A DNA stretch of 64,000 nucleotides from Variovorax sp. YR216 (GCF_900107745.1 NZ_FNRO01000004.1:124001-188000), one strand, 5' to 3'. Positions 19,245-29,293 are shown, numbered from the stretch's first letter. Notes: generated by a model from the sequence alone, not told the origin. Program-made: numbers and translations.

Positions 19245-19556
19245 ATGAAGGCTCTCGTTCTGACAGCGGCGCTCGCTGTCATCCAACTGGTCGCGTTGAA
19301 TGCGCAGGCGCAGGTCTTCGGTGTCGACGACGGCGGCGCGGCGCGCGTCGAGCGCGCCCGGCAAGGGAAAGCCGCTGCGCGCAACCCGCAGGTGAGCGAA
19401 GGCGATCCGATCCCCGATGCGCGGCCGAGAACCTCCACCGACGAGCGTGCCGCAGCACGCACCCGGCGCGCCAAGGCCGGTGCGCAGGCGGCCCGAGGAC
19501 CTCAAATGGGCGAAGGCGACCCCATCCCTCGCCCCGCACCCGCCACCAGCCGATAG
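19245..19556 (+). CDS. Small secreted protein of unknown function
   Basis: 103 residues starting at the ATG at 19245, preceded by CTGGAG; an in-frame ATG at 19224 is less likely because it would put residues ahead of a clean signal peptide (about 1-22, ending 'NAQAQ'). The mature part is hydrophilic, rich in arginine and alanine, and contains two copies of 'EGDPIP' about 40 residues apart, each following an alanine/arginine helix-like stretch. I do not recognise the family. It lies alone between mrpG and the DedA gene. Confidence 0.65.
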   Translation: MKALVLTAALAVIQLVALNAQAQVFGVDDGGAARVERARQGKAAARNPQVSEGDPIPDARPRTSTDERAAARTRRAKAGAQAARGPQMGEGDPIPRPAPATSR

Positions 19557-19654
19557 CTCACCGCCGCCGGCGCAAATGCCCGCGCCCCGGCGGAAACGAG
19601 CAGCACCGCACGCAGCCGCCATGCCCGCCCACGGTTGCCTGCATGATTGGCGCC

Positions 19655-20209
19655 ATGCATCTGTCCGAATTCCTGCAGAACTACGGCTATCTCGCCGTCT
19701 TCCTCGGTGGTTTGTTCGAGGGCGAAACCATCCTCATGCTGGGCGCGTTCGCGGTGCACCAGGGGTACTTGTCGCTGGGACCGCTGATTGCCTGCGGTGC
19801 TGCGGCGGCGTTCTGCACCGACCAGTTCTACTTTCATCTCGGTCGCCGCAAGGGCACCGAACTGCTCGCGAAGCGCCCGAAGCTGCATTCCTATGTGGAA
19901 CGGATCAATGGTTTCGTCACGCGGCACCCGGTCGCGACCATCTTCGTGATGCGATTCGCCTGGGGTCTGCGAATCGCGATGCCGCTGACGCTTGGAATGG
20001 GCCGAATGGCGGCGCTGCCCTACGCCGCGTTGTGCGCGATCGCCGCCGTGGTCTGGTCCACGGTGATCAGTCTGTTCGGGATCCAGGTCACGGGGTGGAT
20101 CCATGCCCTGGTCGGCCATCTGCGTCCCCACGAGCACACGCTGATTGCCTCGGCGCTCGCGATCGCCGTGGTGCTGGCATTGCTCAGGCAGTGGCGCACG
20201 CGGCGCTGA
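19655..20209 (+). CDS. DedA-family membrane protein
   Basis: 184 residues with the SNARE-associated/DedA fold. Seen are 'FLGGLFEGETILMLGAFA' near the N-terminus, 'FYFHLGRRKG' and 'FVMRFAWGLRIAMPLTLGMG', the last carrying the conserved arginines of the membrane re-entrant region. Family members act in undecaprenyl-phosphate or phospholipid scrambling and in stress tolerance. A start four codons upstream (19643) is equally possible; neither has a good ribosome site. Confidence 0.85.
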   Translation: MHLSEFLQNYGYLAVFLGGLFEGETILMLGAFAVHQGYLSLGPLIACGAAAAFCTDQFYFHLGRRKGTELLAKRPKLHSYVERINGFVTRHPVATIFVMRFAWGLRIAMPLTLGMGRMAALPYAALCAIAAVVWSTVISLFGIQVTGWIHALVGHLRPHEHTLIASALAIAVVLALLRQWRTRR

Positions 20210-20251
20210 AGGCCGAACGGCAAGCAGGCCGCTGGCGCGGCACTGCGTGGA

Positions 20252-21589
20252 TCACTCGTTTTCGCCGCGCTCGAGAATTGCGCGATTCACATACAGCGCG
20301 GCGAGCGTGCAGAGGGCGCCGGAGAGCAGGTAGACGCTGACATAGCCCAAGCCGAAGCTCGAAGACAAGCCGAGCGCGACGAGTGGCGCGAAGGCGGCCC
20401 CGATCAGCCAGGCCAGGTCGTTCGTCAGCGCAGCGCCGGTGTAGCGGTATTGCTTTTCGAAGTTCGCAGTCACCGCACCCGCAGCCTGGCCGTAGGACAG
20501 ACCCAGGATCAGGAAGCCCACCAGGATGAACACGTCCTGGCCGAGCTTGCCGCCGTCGAGCAGCGTCGGCGCGAAGCCGCTGAAGACCGCGATCAGCACC
20601 GCAAGGCTGCCGAGTGTGTTGCGACGGCCCATGCGGTCGGCGATCACGCCCGAGGCGACCGTGCCGATCGCGCCAAGCACCGCGCCAACCATCTGGACCA
20701 CCAGGAATTCGCTGATCGACTGGGTCGAGAACAGCGAGATCCACGAGAGCGGGAACACGGTGATCAGGTGGAACAGCGCGTAGCTGGCCAGCGCGGCGAA
20801 GGCGCCGATGACGATGTTGTAGCCCTGCGACCGCGTCATCTCCAGCACATTGGTCGGCTGGAGTTCCTTGGATTCGAGCGCGCGGTCGTATTCGTTGGTG
20901 GACACCAGTCTCAGGCGCGCGAACAGGGCCACGACATTGATGGCAAACGCAACGTAAAAGGTGTAACGCCATCCCCAGTCGAGGAAATCCTCCGTCGGGA
21001 GGCTCGAGTAGAGGTAGGCGAACAGCGCACTGGCCAGGAAGAAGCCCAGCGGCGCGCCGAGCTGGCCCAGCATCGCGTACCAGCCGCGGCGATTCGGCGG
21101 CGCATTCAGGGCCAGCAGCGACGGGAGACCATCCCACGAACCACCCAGCGCCAGCCCCTGGCCCACGCGCAGGATCGACAGCAGCACGATCGATGCCGTG
21201 CCCAGGCTGGCGTAGCCCGGGAGGAAGGCGATCCCGGCAGTGGAGATGCCGAGCAGGAACAGCGCCATCGTCAACTTGGCTTCGCGTCCGAAACGGCGCT
21301 GGACCGACATCGAGATCAACGTGCCGAGCGGCCGCGCAATAAAGGCGAAGGAGAAGATCGTGAAGGCGAGAAGCACCCCGTCGAGGCGGTTCTCGAACGG
21401 GAAGAACACCGCCGGGAACACCAGGACCGAGGCGATCCCGTAGACGAAGAAGTCGAAATACTCCGATGCACGGCCGATGACCACGCCGACAGCGATCTCG
21501 GAGGGCGTGATGTGCGAGTGATCATCCCCGTGGAGGGACTCGCTGATCTCGGTAGGGGCGTTGGTGGGACTGATGCCGGACATCATCAT
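20252..21589 (-). CDS. MFS metabolite:H+ symporter (MHS family)
   Basis: 445-residue inner-membrane transporter with about 12 helices. The N-terminal helix 1 segment 'GRASEYFDFFVYGIASVLVFP' region and the loop 'ARPLGTLISMSVQRRFGRE' (the MFS RxxGR-type motif) match the MHS family that includes shikimate, proline/betaine and dicarboxylate symporters. Substrate cannot be assigned. The start has three consecutive ATG codons. It converges on the DedA gene and diverges from cyoA. Confidence 0.88.
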   Translation of the reverse strand: MMMSGISPTNAPTEISESLHGDDHSHITPSEIAVGVVIGRASEYFDFFVYGIASVLVFPAVFFPFENRLDGVLLAFTIFSFAFIARPLGTLISMSVQRRFGREAKLTMALFLLGISTAGIAFLPGYASLGTASIVLLSILRVGQGLALGGSWDGLPSLLALNAPPNRRGWYAMLGQLGAPLGFFLASALFAYLYSSLPTEDFLDWGWRYTFYVAFAINVVALFARLRLVSTNEYDRALESKELQPTNVLEMTRSQGYNIVIGAFAALASYALFHLITVFPLSWISLFSTQSISEFLVVQMVGAVLGAIGTVASGVIADRMGRRNTLGSLAVLIAVFSGFAPTLLDGGKLGQDVFILVGFLILGLSYGQAAGAVTANFEKQYRYTGAALTNDLAWLIGAAFAPLVALGLSSSFGLGYVSVYLLSGALCTLAALYVNRAILERGENE

Positions 21590-21737
21590 TTCTGCAAAGG
21601 TTCGTAAGTCATCCTAGGACCCCGCGAGGTTCTCACCGTTTCGGGATTGCCGCCATAGGACAAAACGTCCAATATCCGGCACCTGCCAAACCAAGTAGAT
21701 TCTGGACTCTTTGCCCAGCAAAAGCTCACTCTTCGGC

Positions 21738-22802
21738 ATGCCTCCCCTCACCAAACTCCGCGGACTGCTGTTGCTGCCGCTCGCCCTGTTGGCGGGCTGC
21801 AACATGGTGGTATTGAATCCCTCCGGCGACATCGCCCGCCAGCAAGGCCAGCTGATCGTCATTTCCACGGTGCTCATGCTCCTCATCATCGTGCCGGTGA
21901 TCGGGCTGACCATATTCTTTGCCTGGAAATACCGCCAGTCCAACCAGGAGGCGAAGTATCAGCCCGAGTGGGACCATTCCACCGAGCTGGAACTCGCGAT
22001 CTGGGCCGCGCCGCTGATGATCATCATCGCGCTGGGCGCCATCACCTGGATCAGCACCCATACGCTCGACCCGTACCGCCCGCTGCGGCGCCTCGAGGTC
22101 AACCGGCCGATCCCGGACAACACCACGCCCCTGACCGTCGAAGTCGTTGCGCTCGACTGGAAGTGGCTTTTCATCTACCCCGAGCAAGGCATCGCCACCG
22201 TCAACGAGCTGGCGGCGCCGGTGGACAGGCCGATCGTCTTCAAGATCACGGCCTCCTCGGTGATGAATTCCTTCTACATCCCCGCGCTGGCGGGCCAGAT
22301 CTACGCCATGCCGGGCATGGAAACCAAGCTCAACGCGGTCATCAACCAGCCCGGTGAGTTCGAAGGTTTCTCCGCCAACTACAGCGGTGCAGGCTTCTCC
22401 GGCATGCGCTTCAAGTTCCACGGCGTGACCCACGAAGGCTTCGACCAGTGGGTCCAGAAAGCCCGCGCGGAAAGCACCGAGCTCAGCCGCGAGGTCTACC
22501 AGAAGCTCGAGCGCCCCAGCGAGCGCGAACCCGTGCGCCGCTTCGGCACCGTGGCCCCCGACCTGTACGACGCGATCCTCAACCGCTGCGTCGACCGCAA
22601 CAAGATGTGCATGAACCAGATGATGGCCATCGACGCGACCGGCGGCATCGGCGGCGCGCCCGGTGCGTACAACGTCGCCAGGAAGCCCTGGCAGCCTGAT
22701 GAGAAGAATTCCCCGATCCGCAGCTACGTGACGGCCATGTGCACCGTCGAAGACCCTGCCGGCATCTCGATCCCGCGTACCAACTTTCGCATCGAAGAGT
22801 AA
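21738..22802 (+). CDS. cyoA: Cytochrome bo3 ubiquinol oxidase subunit II
   Basis: Lipoprotein subunit of the quinol oxidase. From the ATG at 21738 the protein begins with a type II signal peptide with lipobox 'LLAGC', two membrane helices and a cupredoxin domain (about 120-230), then a C-terminal extension of about 80 residues. The CuA-binding cysteines of cytochrome c oxidase are absent ('[14 protein letters not shown]'), which supports quinol rather than cytochrome c as donor. A TTG nine codons upstream is in frame but would lengthen the signal peptide unnecessarily. Confidence 0.94.
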   Translation: MPPLTKLRGLLLLPLALLAGCNMVVLNPSGDIARQQGQLIVISTVLMLLIIVPVIGLTIFFAWKYRQSNQEAKYQPEWDHSTELELAIWAAPLMIIIALGAITWISTHTLDPYRPLRRLEVNRPIPDNTTPLTVEVVALDWKWLFIYPEQGIATVNELAAPVDRPIVFKITASSVMNSFYIPALAGQIYAMPGMETKLNAVINQPGEFEGFSANYSGAGFSGMRFKFHGVTHEGFDQWVQKARAESTELSREVYQKLERPSEREPVRRFGTVAPDLYDAILNRCVDRNKMCMNQMMAIDATGGIGGAPGAYNVARKPWQPDEKNSPIRSYVTAMCTVEDPAGISIPRTNFRIEE

Positions 22803-22804
22803 CG

Positions 22805-24808
22805 ATGTCCGAACATCTTGATTTGACGAAGCTGATCTTCGGCCGTCTCACCTGGGATGCAATCCCATTCCACGAACCGATCCTTCTGGTGACCTTCTGC
22901 GCCGTCGTGCTTGGCGGCATCGCAGTCCTCGGCGCGATCACCTACTTCCGCCTGTGGGGCCCCTTGTGGCGCGACTGGATCACCAGCATCGACCACAAGA
23001 AGATCGGCATCATGTACGTGATCCTCGGTCTCGTCATGCTGCTGCGCGGCTTTGCCGACGCGCTCATGATGCGCGCCCAGCAGGCCATCGCCTTCGGCGA
23101 CTCGGCCGGCTACCTCCCGCCGCACCATTACGACCAGGTCTTCACCGCCCATGGCGTGATCATGATCTTCTTCGTGGCGATGCCGCTGGTCACCGGCCTG
23201 ATGAACTACGTGGTGCCGCTGCAGATCGGCGCGCGCGACGTGGCCTTCCCGTTCCTGAACAACTTCAGCTTCTGGATGACCACCTTCGGCGCCATCCTGG
23301 TGATGGCATCGCTCTTCGTCGGCGAATTCGCGCGCACCGGCTGGCTGGCCTATCCACCGCTCTCGGGGCTCGACTTCAGTCCTGACGTGGGGGTCGACTA
23401 CTACATCTGGTCGCTCCAGATCGCGGGGGTCGGCACCTTGCTCTCCGGCGTCAACCTGATCGCGACCATCGTGAAGATGCGCGCGCCGGGCATGTCCCTC
23501 ATGAAGATGCCGGTGTTCACCTGGACCGCCCTGGCCACCAACATCCTGATCGTCGCCGCATTTCCGGTGCTGACCGCGGTGCTCGCGCTACTGTCGCTCG
23601 ACCGCTACGTTGGAACGAACTTCTTCACCAACGACCTCGGCGGCAATCCGATGATGTACGTCAACCTCATCTGGATCTGGGGCCACCCGGAGGTGTACAT
23701 CCTGATCCTGCCGGCCTTCGGCATCTTCTCCGAAGTGGTGGCGACCTTCTGCGGCAAGCGCCTCTTCGGCTACGCCTCGATGGTCTACGCGACGCTGGTG
23801 ATCACCATCCTCTCGTACCTCGTGTGGCTGCACCACTTCTTCACGATGGGCTCAGGCGCGAGCGTGAACTCGTTCTTCGGGATCACGACGATGATCATCT
23901 CGATCCCGACGGGCGCGAAGATCTTCAACTGGCTGTTCACCATGTACAAGGGCCGCATCCGCTTCGAGCTGCCCATGATGTGGACGATCGCCTTCATGAT
24001 CACCTTCGTGATCGGCGGCATGACCGGCGTCCTGCTCGCGGTGCCCCCGGCCGACTTCGTGCTGCACAACAGCCTGTTCCTGATCGCCCACTTCCACAAC
24101 GTGATCATCGGCGGCGTGCTGTTCGGCCTGCTGGCCGGCATCACCTACTGGTTCCCGAAGGCCTTCGGCTTCAGGCTCGATCCGTTCTGGGGCAAGTGCT
24201 CGTTCTGGTTCTGGGTGGTGGGCTTCTACGTCGCCTTCATGCCGCTGTACGTGCTCGGCCTGATGGGCGTGACGCGCCGCCTGAACCACTTCGAGGATCC
24301 GTCGCTGCAGATCTGGTTCGTGATCGCGGCCTTCGGCGCCGTGCTGATCGCGCTGGGCATCGCCTCGTTCATCATCCAGCTCGTGGTGAGCTTCATCCGC
24401 CGCGAATCGCTGCGCGACAACACGGGCGATCCGTGGGACGGCCGCACGCTCGAGTGGTCGACCTCCTCGCCGCCGCCGGCCTACAACTTCGCTTTCACGC
24501 CGCGCGTGCATGACAACGACGCCTGGGCCGACATGAAGAAGCACGGCTTCGTCCGCCCGACCGACGGCTTCATCCCGATCCACATGCCCAAGAACACGGG
24601 CGCCGGCTTCATCATCGCGGCCCTGGCGACGATCATGGGCTTCGGCCTCATCTGGCACATGTGGCTGGTCGCCGGCGTCGGCTTCGTCGCCATGCTGGCC
24701 GCCGTCATCATCCACACCTTCAACTACAAGCGCGACTTCCACATCCCTGCAGAAGAAGTCGTCCAAACCGAAGGCGCACGCACCCGCCTCCTGGCCGCCC
24801 ATGTCTGA
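22805..24808 (+). CDS. cyoB: Cytochrome bo3 ubiquinol oxidase subunit I
   Basis: Catalytic haem-copper subunit of 667 residues and about 15 helices that reduces oxygen and pumps protons. All metal ligands are visible: 'AHGVIMIFF' (low-spin haem), 'GHPEVYIL' (CuB histidine and cross-linked tyrosine), 'LHHFFTMG' (CuB pair) and '[10 protein letters not shown]' (high-spin and low-spin haem). It begins two bases after cyoA and overlaps cyoC by eight bases. Confidence 0.96.
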   Translation: MSEHLDLTKLIFGRLTWDAIPFHEPILLVTFCAVVLGGIAVLGAITYFRLWGPLWRDWITSIDHKKIGIMYVILGLVMLLRGFADALMMRAQQAIAFGDSAGYLPPHHYDQVFTAHGVIMIFFVAMPLVTGLMNYVVPLQIGARDVAFPFLNNFSFWMTTFGAILVMASLFVGEFARTGWLAYPPLSGLDFSPDVGVDYYIWSLQIAGVGTLLSGVNLIATIVKMRAPGMSLMKMPVFTWTALATNILIVAAFPVLTAVLALLSLDRYVGTNFFTNDLGGNPMMYVNLIWIWGHPEVYILILPAFGIFSEVVATFCGKRLFGYASMVYATLVITILSYLVWLHHFFTMGSGASVNSFFGITTMIISIPTGAKIFNWLFTMYKGRIRFELPMMWTIAFMITFVIGGMTGVLLAVPPADFVLHNSLFLIAHFHNVIIGGVLFGLLAGITYWFPKAFGFRLDPFWGKCSFWFWVVGFYVAFMPLYVLGLMGVTRRLNHFEDPSLQIWFVIAAFGAVLIALGIASFIIQLVVSFIRRESLRDNTGDPWDGRTLEWSTSSPPPAYNFAFTPRVHDNDAWADMKKHGFVRPTDGFIPIHMPKNTGAGFIIAALATIMGFGLIWHMWLVAGVGFVAMLAAVIIHTFNYKRDFHIPAEEVVQTEGARTRLLAAHV

Positions 24809-25442
24809 CGTTACTGCACTCTCCCCCGCCGGCGCCGCGAGCGCCAGCCCGAGCTCGCGCTTCTACCTGAAGACCGAGCACCATCCGGAAAACGGCACGC
24901 TGCTCGGGTTCTGGCTCTACCTGATGAGCGACTGCCTGGTGTTCGCCTGCCTGTTCGCGGTCTACGGCGTCCTCGGGCGCAGCTTCGCGGCCGGCCCCTC
25001 GGGCGCGGATCTCTTCGACCTGCGGCTGATCGCGCTGAACACCTCGCTGCTGCTGCTGTCGTCGATCACCTACGGCTTCGCGATGCTCGAGATGCAGCGC
25101 AACAAGGTGAAAGCCGTGATGATCTGGCTGGTCGTCACGGGCCTGCTGGGTGCTGGCTTCATCGGCATCGAGCTCTACGAGTTCTCGCACCTGATCCATG
25201 AAGGCTATGGCCCGCAGCGCAGCGCGTTCCTGTCGTCGTTCTTCGCGCTGGTCTCCACGCACGGCCTGCACGTGACCTTCGGCATCATCTGGCTGATCGT
25301 CCTGATGGGCCAGGTCGCCAAGCACGGCTTCATCGCCGAGAACCGCCGCCGCCTCATGTGCCTGTCGATGTTCTGGCACTTCCTGGACGTGGTCTGGATC
25401 GGCGTCTTCACCTTCGTCTACCTGATGGGAGTGCTGCCATGA
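24801..25442 (+). CDS. cyoC: Cytochrome bo3 ubiquinol oxidase subunit III
   Basis: 213-residue, five-helix subunit III. '[22 protein letters not shown]' region near residues 25-46, '[15 protein letters not shown]'-type helix and '[20 protein letters not shown]' near the C-terminus are characteristic. The start overlaps cyoB and the end overlaps cyoD by four bases. Confidence 0.94.
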   Translation: MSDVTALSPAGAASASPSSRFYLKTEHHPENGTLLGFWLYLMSDCLVFACLFAVYGVLGRSFAAGPSGADLFDLRLIALNTSLLLLSSITYGFAMLEMQRNKVKAVMIWLVVTGLLGAGFIGIELYEFSHLIHEGYGPQRSAFLSSFFALVSTHGLHVTFGIIWLIVLMGQVAKHGFIAENRRRLMCLSMFWHFLDVVWIGVFTFVYLMGVLP

Positions 25443-25843
25443 GCGCGCACAACGCAATCTCCGACCACCACGGCCACGATCATCACGACGACCATGGCCA
25501 CGACGATGGCGCACCTCACGCCACCTTCAAGGGCTACATGACGGGCTTCGTCCTGTCGATCATCCTGACGGCGATTCCGTTCTGGATGGTGATGGGCAAC
25601 GTGTTCGAGAAGCCCAGCACGACCGCGATCGTCATCCTCGCCTTCGCGGCGGTGCAGATCGTGGTGCACATGGTGTACTTCCTGCACATGGACTCGAAGT
25701 CCCAGCATGGCTGGACGATGCTGGCGTTCATCTTCACCGTCGTGGTGGTCGTCATCACCCTGACCGGCTCGTTGTGGGTCATGTACCACATGAACAACAA
25801 CATGATGCCGCACATGTCGACGGAACAGCACCACAAGCCTTGA
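25439..25843 (+). CDS. cyoD: Cytochrome bo3 ubiquinol oxidase subunit IV
   Basis: 134 residues with three membrane helices and family segments '[18 protein letters not shown]' and '[10 protein letters not shown]'. The N-terminus is strikingly histidine- and aspartate-rich (residues about 9-27, alternating H, D and G) and the C-terminus also carries methionine and histidine clusters, so metal binding at the membrane surface is possible. It is the last structural subunit; no cyoE (haem O synthase) follows. Confidence 0.92.
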   Translation: MSAHNAISDHHGHDHHDDHGHDDGAPHATFKGYMTGFVLSIILTAIPFWMVMGNVFEKPSTTAIVILAFAAVQIVVHMVYFLHMDSKSQHGWTMLAFIFTVVVVVITLTGSLWVMYHMNNNMMPHMSTEQHHKP

Positions 25844-26628
25844 TGACCGAGCGCGGCCCCCGATCCGCGCCCTTCCTGATCGCGCTCGGGATCTGCGCGG
25901 CAGGGGTCTTCGCGGGGCTGGTCGCCCTCGGCCTCTGGCAGGTCGAGCGGCGGGCCTGGAAACTGGATCTCATCGCCAAGGTCGACCAGCGCGTGCACGC
26001 GCAGCCCGTTGCGGCGCCCGGCCCCGGGCAATGGCCGCAAGTCAACCCGGCCGCCGACGAATACCGTCGCGTCTCCGCGACCGGCACCCTCCTTCACGAT
26101 CGCGAAACGCTGGTGCAGGCCACCACGGCCCTCGGCGGCGGCCACTGGGTGCTGACGCCGCTGCAGCGCACGGATGGCAGCATCGTGCTGATCAATCGCG
26201 GCTTCGTTCCGCCAGAGCGCCGCGATCGCGCGAATCGCGGCGACAACGCGCCGATCGGCGAAATCACCATCACCGGGCTGCTGCGAATCACCGAGCCCGG
26301 CGGCAGCTTCCTCCGGCACAACGACCCGGCCGCGAACCGCTGGTATTCGCGCGACGTGCAAGCCATCGCGGCCGCGCGCGAACTCGACCGTGTCGCACCG
26401 TTCTTCATCGACGAGGAAGCCCCTGCCGGCCAGAGCGCGGCCGCACCGAAAGCGCAGACCTGGCCGGTCGCGGGGCTGACGGTCATCAGCTTTCCGAACA
26501 ATCATCTGACCTACGCGATCACCTGGTTCGCCCTCGCACTCATGATCGTCGCGGCCGCCTGGTACGTGGCGCGGGATGAGCTTCGGATACGCCGCAGCGG
26601 CATGCGCGAAGATGCGCACCATGACTGA
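25843..26628 (+). CDS. SURF1-family oxidase assembly protein
   Basis: 261 residues with an N-terminal and a C-terminal membrane helix flanking a periplasmic domain, the SURF1 topology. Family motifs 'GLWQVERRAWKLDLI' near the N-terminus, 'VLINRGFVP' in the middle and 'NNHLTYAITWFALA' near the C-terminus are present. SURF1 proteins help haem insertion into haem-copper oxidases. The ATG overlaps the cyoD stop by one base, so here it is tied to the quinol oxidase instead of an aa3 cytochrome c oxidase. Confidence 0.9.
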   Translation: MTERGPRSAPFLIALGICAAGVFAGLVALGLWQVERRAWKLDLIAKVDQRVHAQPVAAPGPGQWPQVNPAADEYRRVSATGTLLHDRETLVQATTALGGGHWVLTPLQRTDGSIVLINRGFVPPERRDRANRGDNAPIGEITITGLLRITEPGGSFLRHNDPAANRWYSRDVQAIAAARELDRVAPFFIDEEAPAGQSAAAPKAQTWPVAGLTVISFPNNHLTYAITWFALALMIVAAAWYVARDELRIRRSGMREDAHHD

Positions 26629-27973
26629 CACGACCGCGATCGCGCCGGCGCCTCGATCCGACAGCGCCTCCGGCTCGCGCTTCGGCGACGCCACCGGCCT
26701 GAAGAACATGCAGCAGCTCATCCAGCTGCGCTGGATCGCGGTGGTCGGCCAGGTCGCGACGATCCTCGTCGTCCACTTCGGCTTCGGCATCCGGCTGCCG
26801 CTCGACCAGATGCTGGCGGTGCTGGCCTGTCTCGCGGCATTCAACGCGGCAAGCCAGTTGCGGTGGCGCATCCCCCGCGACGTGACGAACACCGAGTTGT
26901 TCATCGCGTTGCTGGTGGACGTCGGCATGCTCACTGCGCAGCTCTATCTCAGCGGCGGCGCAGCCAACCCCTTCGTCTTCCTGTACCTGCTGCAGGTGAT
27001 CATCGCGGCGGTGCTTCTGGAGTCATGGTCGACCTGGACGATGGTCGGCGTGACCATCGCCTGCTTCGCCGGCCTTGCACTCTTTTCCGAACCGCTGCCG
27101 CTGTCGACGGACCCGGGCCAGGGTCTGTTCAGGCCCTACGTGGTCGGCATGCTGATCTGCTTCGCGCTGGTGGCGGCGCTGCTGGTGGTGTTCATCACGC
27201 GCATCAGCCGCATCCTGCGCGGCCGCGACGCCCGCCTTGCAGACTTGCGCCAGCGCGCAGCCGAAGAGGAGCACATCGTCCGCATGGGGCTGCTGGCCTC
27301 CGGTGCGGCGCACGAACTCGGCACGCCGCTCGCCACGCTCGCCGTGATCCTGGGCGACTGGCGCCACCTGCCCCACTTCACCTCCGATCCGGAACTGCTG
27401 GAAGAGGTCATCGAGATGGAAGCGCAGGTCAAGCGGTGCAAGACCATCCTCAGCGGCATCCTGCTGTCGGCCGGTGAAGCGCGCGGCGAGAACTCGGAGG
27501 AAACCACCGTCAGCACCTTCCTCGACGACCTCGTCGAGGAATGGCGCACCACGCGCGCCGCGAATTCCTTCGCCTACGAGAACCGCTTCGGCCACGACCT
27601 GCCCATGGTCTCGGATTCGGCCCTGAAGCAGATGATCTGCAACGTGCTGGACAATGCGCTGGAGGCTTCGCCGCAATGGGTGGGCCTCACGGCCGCGCAC
27701 GATGGCGATGCGCTGACCCTGACGGTCTCGGATGTCGGCCCCGGTTTCGCGCCGGAAATGCTGGCGCAGTTCGGGAAACCCTATCAGTCGAGCAAAGGCC
27801 GGCCCGGCGGCGGGCTGGGCCTGTTCCTCGTGGTCAACGTGGCGCGCACGCTCGGCGGCAGTGTCACGGCGCGCAACCGTCCCGAGGGCGGCGCAGTCGT
27901 CACCCTGACGCTGCCGTTGGCCGCGATCACGCTCGAAGAGGACGACGAAGACGACGATGGACACCGACCCTGA
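26621..27973 (+). CDS. regB: RegB/PrrB/ActS-type redox-sensing histidine kinase
   Basis: About 450 residues. Six hydrophobic helices in the N-terminal half contain the 'GGAANPF' box, which matches the quinone-responsive GGxxNPF motif of RegB. The dimerisation domain has the H-box 'GAAHELGTPL', and a cysteine in 'QVKRCKTIL' occupies the place of the redox-active cysteine of RegB. The ATPase domain has an N-box ('NVLDNALEASP') and G-boxes ('DVGPGF', 'GGGLGLFLV'). It starts within the end of SURF1; an ATG at 26612 is an alternative. Its position after the oxidase genes suggests it senses quinone-pool redox state and controls them. Confidence 0.9.
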   Translation: MTDTTAIAPAPRSDSASGSRFGDATGLKNMQQLIQLRWIAVVGQVATILVVHFGFGIRLPLDQMLAVLACLAAFNAASQLRWRIPRDVTNTELFIALLVDVGMLTAQLYLSGGAANPFVFLYLLQVIIAAVLLESWSTWTMVGVTIACFAGLALFSEPLPLSTDPGQGLFRPYVVGMLICFALVAALLVVFITRISRILRGRDARLADLRQRAAEEEHIVRMGLLASGAAHELGTPLATLAVILGDWRHLPHFTSDPELLEEVIEMEAQVKRCKTILSGILLSAGEARGENSEETTVSTFLDDLVEEWRTTRAANSFAYENRFGHDLPMVSDSALKQMICNVLDNALEASPQWVGLTAAHDGDALTLTVSDVGPGFAPEMLAQFGKPYQSSKGRPGGGLGLFLVVNVARTLGGSVTARNRPEGGAVVTLTLPLAAITLEEDDEDDDGHRP

Positions 27974-28499
27974 ACGCCTGCTGCTGATCGTGGAGGACGA
28001 TGCGGCCTTCGCGCGCACGCTCGGCCGGTCGTTCGAGCGCCGGGGCTACACGGTCATGCACGCATCGAATGTCGATCAGGTCGCACTGCTGCTGAAGGAC
28101 CACTCGCCCGGCTACGCGGTTGTCGATCTCAAGCTCAATGGCGATGCCTCGGGCCTCGCATGCGTCCAGACGCTCAACCGGCACGATCCTTCGATGCTGA
28201 TCGTCGTGCTGACCGGCTTCGCGAGCATTGCCACCGCGGTCGAGGCGATCAAGCTGGGCGCCTGCCACTATCTCGCCAAGCCGTCGAACACCGACGACAT
28301 CGAGGCCGCCTTCGGGCGCGCCGAGGGCACCGTCGACGTCGAACTGACCAACCGTTCGACATCGATCAAGACGCTGGAGTGGGAGCGCATCCACGAGACG
28401 CTCGCCGAGACCGGCTTCAACATCTCCGAAACCGCACGCCGGCTCGGCATGCACCGCCGCACGCTGGCGCGCAAGCTGGGCAAGCAGCAGGTCAAGTAG
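27957..28499 (+). CDS. regA: RegA/PrrA/ActR-type response regulator
   Basis: 180 residues: receiver domain with acidic pocket 'VEDD', phospho-acceptor aspartate at about residue 57 ('VVDLKLNG'), 'LTGFAS' and 'AKPSN', joined to a C-terminal Fis-type helix-turn-helix ('NISETARRLGMHRRTLARKL'). This short receiver-Fis layout is the RegA class. It overlaps the kinase gene by 17 bases. RegA proteins control respiration, carbon fixation and redox balance; likely targets here include the neighbouring cyo genes. Confidence 0.92.
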   Translation: MDTDPERLLLIVEDDAAFARTLGRSFERRGYTVMHASNVDQVALLLKDHSPGYAVVDLKLNGDASGLACVQTLNRHDPSMLIVVLTGFASIATAVEAIKLGACHYLAKPSNTDDIEAAFGRAEGTVDVELTNRSTSIKTLEWERIHETLAETGFNISETARRLGMHRRTLARKLGKQQVK

Positions 28500-28509
28500 C
28501 CCGTCGCGT

Positions 28510-28580
28510 CCGGCGGCTCATTGGGAAGCCTCCGCGCAGCAGCGCTGCGGTATTCGCCTTGGGGCGGCCCGGCGGCTCAT
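28510..28580. repeat. Short direct repeat flanking a hairpin after regA
   Basis: The 12-mer CCGGCGGCTCAT occurs at 28510-28521 and again at 28569-28580, 59 bases apart. Between them is a perfect stem CGCAGC-AGC-GCTGCG (28535-28549). The second copy overlaps the stop codon of the convergent GAF gene. It is unrelated to the larger interspersed repeat. It may be a bidirectional termination region or a fragment of another repeat family. Confidence 0.5.
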
Positions 28581-29116
28581 ACGCGCCCTTCGGCCTGCGC
28601 GAGAAGCCTGGCGGCGGCCTTGGCGGCCATTTCCAGACGCTTCACGTCGCGCTCATCGAGATCGGTGCGCGGCTCGAAGCTGAATCCGCAGAGGACGCCG
28701 TACAAGCTGCCGTCCGTGAACCGCACCGGGACGCCGACGTGCGCGCCCATGCCGTGGTAGTACTCGGGCAAGCCGTTCGCCGCCCGCACTGGCGTGACGT
28801 TGGGGATGATGCAGGGCATGCGCCCGTCGACGATGCGCTGGCAGATCGACTCGATGCGCGGATGGCCCTGGCCGGTCTTGATGATCGCGTCGATCGTCTT
28901 CGAGGAGATGTGGCGAAAGATGCGGTGGTCGTCGACGAATTCGCCGACGAAGACCACTTCAAGATTGAGCTGCTCGCGCACCATGCGCAAAAGGCTCGCG
29001 ATGCTGCGCTCGGTGAGACTTCCATGCACATGGAACCCGCTTTCCGGCGTGATTGCGGCCATGCGCGAAGCCCAGGTCTCCAGGTCATCGGCGCCGCCGT
29101 CGGATGTCTTGGTCAT
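28577..29116 (-). CDS. GAF-domain protein of unknown role
   Basis: 179 residues from the ATG at 29116. A single GAF domain fills most of the protein (about 30-165), with 'VVFVGEFVDDHRIFRHI', 'YHGMGAHVGVPVRF' and 'GVLCGFSFEPR'. There is no output domain, so it may sense a small ligand and act on a partner. The frame extends upstream to 29230 but the extra residues look non-coding. It converges on regA; a functional link to that two-component system is possible but not shown. Confidence 0.75.
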   Translation of the reverse strand: MTKTSDGGADDLETWASRMAAITPESGFHVHGSLTERSIASLLRMVREQLNLEVVFVGEFVDDHRIFRHISSKTIDAIIKTGQGHPRIESICQRIVDGRMPCIIPNVTPVRAANGLPEYYHGMGAHVGVPVRFTDGSLYGVLCGFSFEPRTDLDERDVKRLEMAAKAAARLLAQAEGRV

Positions 29117-29293
29117 TCTTGCCCCCGTGGTGCAACGATCGTAGGTGCTCGGCGCGCCGACTTGTACCGGGGTTTTGTGGATAACGTTGTGTGTAGTGCG
29201 TGGAGGCCATGTCGCGGAGCTCGACACCATGCGGGTTGCCGCTGAATTGCCTCCGAAAGAGGCAGCGGGCCCCGCATGTTCGATCGGCCTGCG

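Noticed and set aside
21658..21670. GGAC-N5-GTCC inverted repeat upstream of cyoA
   Set aside because: Only four paired bases and no match to the RegA/PrrA consensus I know; too weak to call an operator.
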